Origin: an uncultured Actinomycetes bacterium
Lineage (GTDB): Bacteria; Actinomycetota; Actinomycetes; Nanopelagicales; Nanopelagicaceae
Assembly: GCA_903845465.1 (NCBI GenBank)
Contig: CAIMXQ010000092.1
Location: 1 to 10,606 of the forward strand
Reading direction: 5' to 3'
DNA length: 10,606 nucleotides
The translations under genes and the position numbers were made by a program. Positions 6,224 through 10,606 of this stretch are shown here, piece after piece. The notes below the pieces were generated by a model, which saw only the letters and a program-made list of their open reading frames with translations, had not been told where the DNA came from and searched no databases. How positions within the stretch are numbered: the first letter of the stretch is position 1; each line of letters opens with the position of its first letter.

Positions 6224-8314
6224 TTAAGCGTCGATCTGCTCGCGATCGATTTCAGCAGTGGCGATAAATTCCTTACGCGGAGCAACATCTGAGCCCATCA
6301 GAAGCTCGAACATTTTCTCGGCAGCTTCTCCATCTGGAACAGTGATGCGACGAAGCGTGCGCGCATCGGGATCCATTGTTGTTTCGCGAAGCTGATCTGC
6401 ATCCATCTCACCCAGACCTTTATAACGCTGAATGGGTTCCTTCCAACGCTTGCCCTGCTTCTTCAAATCTGCGGTGACCTTCTTCATCTCATCATCTGAG
6501 TATGTATAAAGATATTCACCTTTCTTGCCACCGGCTCCCATAGTTTCGATGCGGTGCAGTGGTGGAATCGCTGCAAAGACGCGACCTGCATCGAGCATGG
6601 GGCGCATATAGCGATACATCAAGGTAAGTAGCAAGCAACGAATATGTGCGCCATCAACGTCGGCATCAGACATCAAGATGATGCGGCCATAACGAGCTTC
6701 ATCGAGTTCAAATGATTTACCAGAACCTGCGCCAATTACCTGAATGATGGATCCGCACTCTTTATCATCGAGCATCTGAGAAAGTGATGCCTTCTGTACA
6801 TTGAGAATCTTTCCGCGAATCGGCAGAATCGCTTGGAATTCAGAGTTACGGGCAGCCTTTGTTGTGCCCAGTGCCGAGTCACCTTCAACGATAAAGAGTT
6901 CGGTGCGAGTGACATCTTCTGAGCGACAATCTGAAAGTTTGGTAGGTAGAGATGATGATTCGAGAGCATTCTTACGGCGCTGCAGATCTTTATGGGCGCG
7001 TGCGCTGATACGAGTACGTGATGCTCCAGCAATCTTCTCCATGATCAATTTGCCGTTGGCCTTATCGATGCGACGAGTCGTGGCGAAGAATTCCTTTAAC
7101 TTATCTGCAACGACGGCAGAGACAATCTTTGTAGCAGCTGCTGTTCCCAGAACTTCCTTTGTCTGACCTTCAAACTGTGGCTCAGACATGCGAACTGTGA
7201 CAACTGCGGTGAGGCCCTCCATGACGTCATCTTTAATGACATCGATTTCATTCTTCTTCAAAATACCTGCACTGCGCATCGCTTCGTTAAATGCTTTTGT
7301 AATTGCTCGTTCAAAGCCAAGGACGTGAGATCCACCCTTGGGAGTGGCGATGATGTTGACGAAAGAGCGAAGCGTGGTGTCAAAGCCCATGCCCCATTTC
7401 AGTGCAATATCAACTTCCATATCGCGCTCGACATCGGTGGAGACCATATGGCCCTTGTCATCGAGTACAGGAACAGTCTCTTGGTAGTGGCCACTTCCAT
7501 AAATCCGGATAACTTCACCGACAGGTGCATCAGGCTGCAAGAAATCACAGTACTCAGAGATTCCGCCCTTATGGAAGAAGGTCTGTGTTGTCTTCTCTTT
7601 CTTGCGGTTATCGTTAACGGTAATGGATAGCCCTGGAACTAAGAAAGAAGTCTGTCGAGCGCGAGCGTAAATATCTTCAAGGTCGAGTTCAGCATCTTTC
7701 AAAAATATCTGACGATCTGACCACCACTTAATGCGCGTGCCGGTTACCTTCGCTGAGACTTTTCCAATTGTGCGCAGACCAGATTGTGGAGTAAATGGCG
7801 CCTTGGGTCCTTCGCCATCGAAGATGCCAGCGACTCCACGCTTAAATGACATCCAATAAATCTTGCCGTTGCGATCTACTTCGGCATCGAGGCGTTCAGC
7901 AAGTGCATTCACAACTGATGCACCAACACCGTGTAATCCACCTGATGCAGCATATGAACCGCCACCGAATTTGCCGCCTGCGTGCAATTTCGTGAGTACA
8001 ACTTCGACACCGGTAAGGCCAGTCTTGGGTTCTTTATCAACCGGAATTCCGCGGCCATCGTCGTGGACTTCAACAGATCCATCAGCCTCTAGATTAATTT
8101 CGATTTTCTTGCAATGTCCAGCCAACGATTCATCGACTGAGTTATCGATAATTTCCCAGAGACAGTGCTGCAATCCACGTGAATCGGTGGAGCCGATATA
8201 CATTCCGGGGCGTTTACGAACGGCATCGAGGCCTTCGAGGACAGCAAGATCTTTGGCGGTGTAGCTATCTTTAGAATCCACCACTGCTTCGAAGTTCAAC
8301 TCATCATCTGCCAC
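6224..8314 (-). CDS. parE: DNA topoisomerase IV subunit B
   Basis: A full-length 696-aa GyrB/ParE-family ATPase subunit, partner of ParC. The GHKL domain carries RKRPGMYIG (33-41), EIIDNSVDE (54-62; Glu54 is the general base and Asn58 the Mg ligand), DDGRGIP (85-91) and GGLHGVGASVVNAL (125-138). The transducer domain has the ATP-contacting Lys386 in GQTK. The TOPRIM domain has VEGDSALGT (Glu477, Asp479) and MSDADVDGAH (Asp550, Asp552), which bind Mg for DNA cleavage. QRYKGLGEM (629-637) is the C-terminal family block. No insertion or lost residue was seen. The start is a GTG at 8312-8314. The call as ParE over GyrB is supported by the absence of recF/dnaN/gyrA and by closeness to sigA, as in other actinobacteria. 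The gene ends 18 bases from the ABC-F stop on the opposite strand. Confidence 0.94.
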   Translation of the reverse strand: MADDELNFEAVVDSKDSYTAKDLAVLEGLDAVRKRPGMYIGSTDSRGLQHCLWEIIDNSVDESLAGHCKKIEINLEADGSVEVHDDGRGIPVDKEPKTGLTGVEVVLTKLHAGGKFGGGSYAASGGLHGVGASVVNALAERLDAEVDRNGKIYWMSFKRGVAGIFDGEGPKAPFTPQSGLRTIGKVSAKVTGTRIKWWSDRQIFLKDAELDLEDIYARARQTSFLVPGLSITVNDNRKKEKTTQTFFHKGGISEYCDFLQPDAPVGEVIRIYGSGHYQETVPVLDDKGHMVSTDVERDMEVDIALKWGMGFDTTLRSFVNIIATPKGGSHVLGFERAITKAFNEAMRSAGILKKNEIDVIKDDVMEGLTAVVTVRMSEPQFEGQTKEVLGTAAATKIVSAVVADKLKEFFATTRRIDKANGKLIMEKIAGASRTRISARAHKDLQRRKNALESSSLPTKLSDCRSEDVTRTELFIVEGDSALGTTKAARNSEFQAILPIRGKILNVQKASLSQMLDDKECGSIIQVIGAGSGKSFELDEARYGRIILMSDADVDGAHIRCLLLTLMYRYMRPMLDAGRVFAAIPPLHRIETMGAGGKKGEYLYTYSDDEMKKVTADLKKQGKRWKEPIQRYKGLGEMDADQLRETTMDPDARTLRRITVPDGEAAEKMFELLMGSDVAPRKEFIATAEIDREQIDA

Positions 8315-8326
8315 GGTGGCAAAGGT

Positions 8327-8355
8327 TATCTAGCCAATCCTTCGCAACCGCGTAA
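8327..8355 (-). promoter_or_regulatory. Candidate parE promoter
   Basis: On the minus strand, TAGATA (8332-8327) fits the TAnnnA/T -10 pattern and lies 12 bases before the parE GTG, giving an almost leaderless transcript. The hexamer 17 bases upstream, TTACGC (8355-8350), is a poor -35. No Shine-Dalgarno sequence precedes the GTG. Support is weak. Confidence 0.35.
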
Positions 8356-8369
8356 GCGCGCCGATGTGT

Positions 8370-8414
8370 CTCATATATTGATAGATGAGGGTGAGATATC
8401 TCTAAATATCGATA
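8370..8414. promoter_or_regulatory. Cluster of three palindromes in the parE / zinc-ribbon gene divergent region
   Basis: Within the 225-base AT-rich gap (8315-8539) lie three inverted repeats. One is 20 bp at 8370-8389 (arms CTCATATATT and GATAGATGAG, one mismatch and one G-T pair). The second is the perfect 10-mer GAGATATCTC at 8393-8402. The third is the perfect 8-mer TATCGATA at 8407-8414. Such sites can be operators for dimeric regulators or the AT-rich part of a promoter. AT-rich DNA makes short palindromes by chance, so only the 20-bp one is notable. The rest of the gap holds a weak -10-like TAGATATAC around 8499-8507 for the downstream gene and nothing else I can name. Confidence 0.3.
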
Positions 8415-8539
8415 AATCTAGGCTCAAATCAATAAAAATTTACATAATTGGAATCTATTTGCCGAGCGGGGAATAAAGAGAACTGGCATGATGTTCCATA
8501 GATATACAACAACTTCCCACTAGCGAAACGGAGAGCGCG

Positions 8540-8749
8540 ATGACCGAGCAAGTAATCCTCGAATCCACACCTCTTAATGCCCTTGATCGATGCGATCGAT
8601 GTGGCGCTCAGGCGTATGTTCGAGCAACACTTCTCTCAGGTGGGGAACTTCTTTTCTGTGCACACCACGGTAAGGAATATGCTGAAAAGTTAAGCACTGT
8701 TGCTGCAAATATCCAGGACGAGTCAGAGAAGCTTGTCGAAGTTAAATAA
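8540..8749 (+). CDS. Small zinc-ribbon-like protein of DUF7455 type
   Basis: A 69-aa protein with CDRC (Cys18, Cys21) and, 18 residues later, FCAHH (Cys40, His42/His43), a probable single zinc site, followed by an acidic helical tail. I recognise it as the short DUF7455-type protein that actinobacteria commonly keep between the primary sigma factor gene and parE; its function is not established. The ATG at 8540 is supported by a good Shine-Dalgarno sequence, GGAGAG (8530-8535), unlike most neighbours. It is transcribed away from parE and toward sigA, and ends 14 bases before the palindromic terminator. It is not RbpA, which is longer. Constant linkage to sigA suggests a role near transcription, but that is inference. 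Confidence 0.85.
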   Translation: MTEQVILESTPLNALDRCDRCGAQAYVRATLLSGGELLFCAHHGKEYAEKLSTVAANIQDESEKLVEVK

Positions 8750-8762
8750 TTTGTAGTAAAGA

Positions 8763-8792
8763 AAAACCCCCTATGCGCGCATAGGGGGTTTT
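8763..8792. terminator. Bidirectional Rho-independent terminator between the zinc-ribbon gene and sigA
   Basis: A perfect 30-bp palindrome has arms AAAACCCCCTAT (8763-8774) and ATAGGGGGTTTT (8781-8792) around GCGCGC. Reading plus, the stem ends in TTTTCTCTT; reading minus, it ends in TTTTTCTTTACT. Both directions therefore have a G-rich stem plus a T-tract. It sits midway between two convergent genes and serves both. Confidence 0.93.
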
Positions 8793-8805
8793 CTCTTGCC
8801 TAATT

Positions 8806-10606
8806 TTAATCGAGGTAATCGCGCAGTGATTGCGAGCGTGATGGGTGGCGAAGCTTCGACATAGTCTTTGATTCAATCTGACGAATACGTTCGCGGGTTA
8901 CGCCGTGAACCTTTCCGATTTCATCGAGCGTCTTTGGCTGTCCATCTGTAAGGCCGTAGCGAGCCTTGATGACATCTGCTTCACGGTTTGTTAGCCCACC
9001 GAGAACCTGCATCAACTGCTCCTGCAAGATTGTAAATGTCACAGATTCTTCTGGCTTTACAGCTTCAGAGTCTTCAATGAGATCTCCAAATTCAGAGTCG
9101 CCTTCTTCACCCAGTGGCGTGTGAAGTGAGATTGGTTCGCGACCGTACTTCTGAACTTCGACAACCTTTTCAGGCGTCATATCGAGCTCTTTTGCAAGCT
9201 CCTCGGGTGTTGGTTCGCGTCCAAGATCTTGAAGCATCTGGCGCTGCACACGTGCCAACTTATTGATGACTTCAACCATGTGAACAGGAATACGGATTGT
9301 GCGAGCTTGGTCTGCCATCGCGCGAGTGATTGCCTGACGGATCCACCATGTCGCATAGGTTGAGAACTTATAACCCTTTGTGTAGTCGAACTTCTCGACT
9401 GCGCGGATAAGACCGAGGTTTCCCTCTTGAATCAAGTCTAGGAAGAGCATTCCACGGCCTGTGTAACGCTTTGCAAGAGATACAACCAGACGTAGGTTTG
9501 CCTCGAGCAAGTGATTCTTTGCGCGCTTGCCGTCTTCGACAATCCACTCAAGCTCTCGCTTGAGTTTCTTATCAATCTTCTTTGTATTCTTCAGCGCTTC
9601 ATCAGCAAAGAGACCGGCTTCAACGCGAGTAGCAAGTTCTACTTCGAGTTCTGCGTTCAGAAGTGCAACGCGACCGATCTGCTTGAGGTAATCCTTTACA
9701 GGATCGGCTGTTGCACCTGCTGTTAGGACAGTTTGCTCTGGAGGAAGGCGCTTGATTTCAATCTGAATAAATCGCGCTTGCTCATTGAAGAAGTACTGCA
9801 AATCTTCAAGATTCTTGAGGTAACCCTGGTTTACAGCTTCGGCAATCATCTTCGCTGATTTCTCATTGAAGGTATTCATCGCAAATTGCTGTTGAACTTG
9901 CTTAAAAGTAAGTGCCTTTGCATCCGCTTGATCAATATTGTGCTTTGGCGCTACATCTACACCTTGGATCTTGCCATTGATAGCTTCAAGAACGAGATTT
10001 ACATTCTTGAGATCCTTCTTATGCTTTTCGCGCTCGTTCTTATCTTCTTCTTCATCATCGGCATCAGATTCGAGAAGAGTAAATGAACCTTCTTCGTTCT
10101 TTGTCTCATCAGAGAGAGTGACAACGCGCGGCTGATCTTTGCCATCTGTTTCGGCATCGATGATTTCAGATGCTTCTGCAATAAGAGTTTCAACATCCTC
10201 GAGTTCTACTTCTTCGACAACGATTTCGTTGCCATCCTCATCGAGAACAACTGCGGCCTTAGCGCCCTTTGCATCTGGTGCTGACTTTGGCTCTTCTTTA
10301 GGTGCAACGAGTGCGAGTTGAGCCTTTGACAAGATACGACTTGGTGCGCCAAGTCCTGCCTTCCGTGCCTTCTCTGTTGCCTCAGGGATTACTTCATCGA
10401 GGTGGCGGGCTTCGAGAGCGAGCGCCATAAATTCTTTCTTAACTGCCTTGCGATAATTATCGATGCCACTTGTTGCAAGTGTTGCGATGATCTCTTTCTG
10501 GCGAGCAACGAGATTCTTTAAATCTACAAGCTGCTGTACTTCCTTTGCAGAGAGATCTTTTTTGATCTCGATCTTTACTGGCTTGGCGGCTACTTTCTTA
10601 GCAGGG
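8806..10606 (-). CDS. sigA: Primary RNA polymerase sigma factor (RpoD/SigA/HrdB), 5' end outside window
   Basis: The main vegetative sigma factor, which directs RNA polymerase to housekeeping promoters. Numbering from an internal Met at 10426-10428: acidic stretch about 57-135; region 1.2 from ADPVKDYLKQIG (241-252); region 2 at 302-375, including NLRLVVSLAKRY, DLIQEGNLGLIRAVEKFD and TYATWWIRQAITRAM (-10 recognition and melting); region 3 about 384-460; region 4 at 463-535 with TRERIRQIESKTMSKLRHP (-35 recognition); ending RDYLD. The C-terminal half closely matches actinobacterial HrdB/SigA. The frame stays open from 10428 to the right edge and encodes a Lys/Ala-rich, helical N-terminus, so the Met at 10428 is not the start. 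At least 599 residues are present. An unusual block of about 95 residues precedes region 1.2. No promoter is visible because the start is off the window. Confidence 0.97.
   Translation of the reverse strand, partial: PAKKVAAKPVKIEIKKDLSAKEVQQLVDLKNLVARQKEIIATLATSGIDNYRKAVKKEFMALALEARHLDEVIPEATEKARKAGLGAPSRILSKAQLALVAPKEEPKSAPDAKGAKAAVVLDEDGNEIVVEEVELEDVETLIAEASEIIDAETDGKDQPRVVTLSDETKNEEGSFTLLESDADDEEEDKNEREKHKKDLKNVNLVLEAINGKIQGVDVAPKHNIDQADAKALTFKQVQQQFAMNTFNEKSAKMIAEAVNQGYLKNLEDLQYFFNEQARFIQIEIKRLPPEQTVLTAGATADPVKDYLKQIGRVALLNAELEVELATRVEAGLFADEALKNTKKIDKKLKRELEWIVEDGKRAKNHLLEANLRLVVSLAKRYTGRGMLFLDLIQEGNLGLIRAVEKFDYTKGYKFSTYATWWIRQAITRAMADQARTIRIPVHMVEVINKLARVQRQMLQDLGREPTPEELAKELDMTPEKVVEVQKYGREPISLHTPLGEEGDSEFGDLIEDSEAVKPEESVTFTILQEQLMQVLGGLTNREADVIKARYGLTDGQPKTLDEIGKVHGVTRERIRQIESKTMSKLRHPSRSQSLRDYLD
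9724..10011 (-). other. Extra domain of about 95 residues within SigA, before region 1.2
   Basis: Residues about 140-235 of SigA (counted from the Met at 10428) lie between the acidic stretch and the conserved TAGATADPVKDYLKQIG start of region 1.2. As remembered from Streptomyces HrdB, the acidic stretch leads into region 1.2 after only a short linker. The block is predicted by eye to be mostly helical, with aromatic residues such as QYFF (211-214) and no Cys, so it is not an intein. It is not the E. coli non-conserved region, which lies after region 1.2. I do not recognise it. Confidence 0.6.

Noticed and set aside
6801..8264. Long open frames on the plus strand opposite parE
   Set aside because: They are shadows of the parE codon pattern, with no recognisable protein, ribosome-binding site or conserved motif.
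8315..8539. A tRNA, small RNA or riboswitch in the longest gap
   Set aside because: No cloverleaf, T-loop sequence or known riboswitch core is visible. The AT-rich palindromes fit a promoter region better.
9724..10011. An intein or mobile insertion inside sigA
   Set aside because: There is no Cys/Ser at the junction, no HINT-type motif, no flanking repeats, and the length is too short for an intein.
9511..10321. Open frames on the plus strand opposite sigA, including a hydrophobic one
   Set aside because: The hydrophobic or Ser-rich translations are the expected antisense reading of the acidic, Lys-rich sigma N-terminus.
1..10606. CRISPR array, transposon or attachment sites
   Set aside because: No regularly spaced direct repeats, transposase motifs or terminal inverted repeats were found; the content is housekeeping.

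Overview
The window looks like chromosomal housekeeping DNA from a low-GC actinobacterium. The proteins are actinobacterial in type: the primary sigma factor has the conserved HrdB/SigA-like C-terminal half, a small two-Cys protein of the DUF7455 kind lies between sigA and parE, and there is a ParE/ParC pair and a compact actinobacterial ABC-F protein. The GC content, judged by eye, is only in the mid-40s percent. Intergenic gaps are very short (4, 18, 26 and 32 bases in four of the junctions). Low GC, actinobacterial proteins and tight packing together suggest a streamlined freshwater lineage such as Nanopelagicales (acI). That placement is an inference, not something the sequence proves.

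Layout. Bases 4-1101 (minus) encode an alkaline-phosphatase-superfamily phosphodiesterase. Diverging from it across 32 bases is a plus-strand run: psuG (1134-2042), psuK (2047-2952) and parC (2979-4505). A 15-bp perfect stem follows parC, then a small hairpin covering the Shine-Dalgarno sequence of an ABC-F ATPase gene (4607-6205). That gene converges, with only 18 bases between stop codons, on parE (6224-8314, minus). A 225-base AT-rich divergent region with several palindromes separates parE from a 69-aa zinc-ribbon-like protein (8540-8749, plus). A perfect bidirectional terminator separates that from sigA (8806 to beyond the right edge, minus).

Function. ParC and ParE form type II topoisomerase IV, which unlinks daughter chromosomes; here the two subunit genes flank the ABC-F gene and point at each other. 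PsuG and PsuK form the two-step pseudouridine salvage route: kinase to pseudouridine 5'-phosphate, then glycosidase to uracil and ribose 5-phosphate. SigA is the main promoter-recognition factor of RNA polymerase, and the ABC-F protein probably acts on ribosomes.

The two most notable departures from the norm are a ParC that ends cleanly where the C-terminal DNA-wrapping domain should begin, and a SigA with roughly 95 extra residues between its acidic N-terminal part and region 1.2. I found no mobile element, CRISPR array, tRNA or rRNA, and no new multi-gene defence-like system. No stretch over 300 bases lacks a gene.
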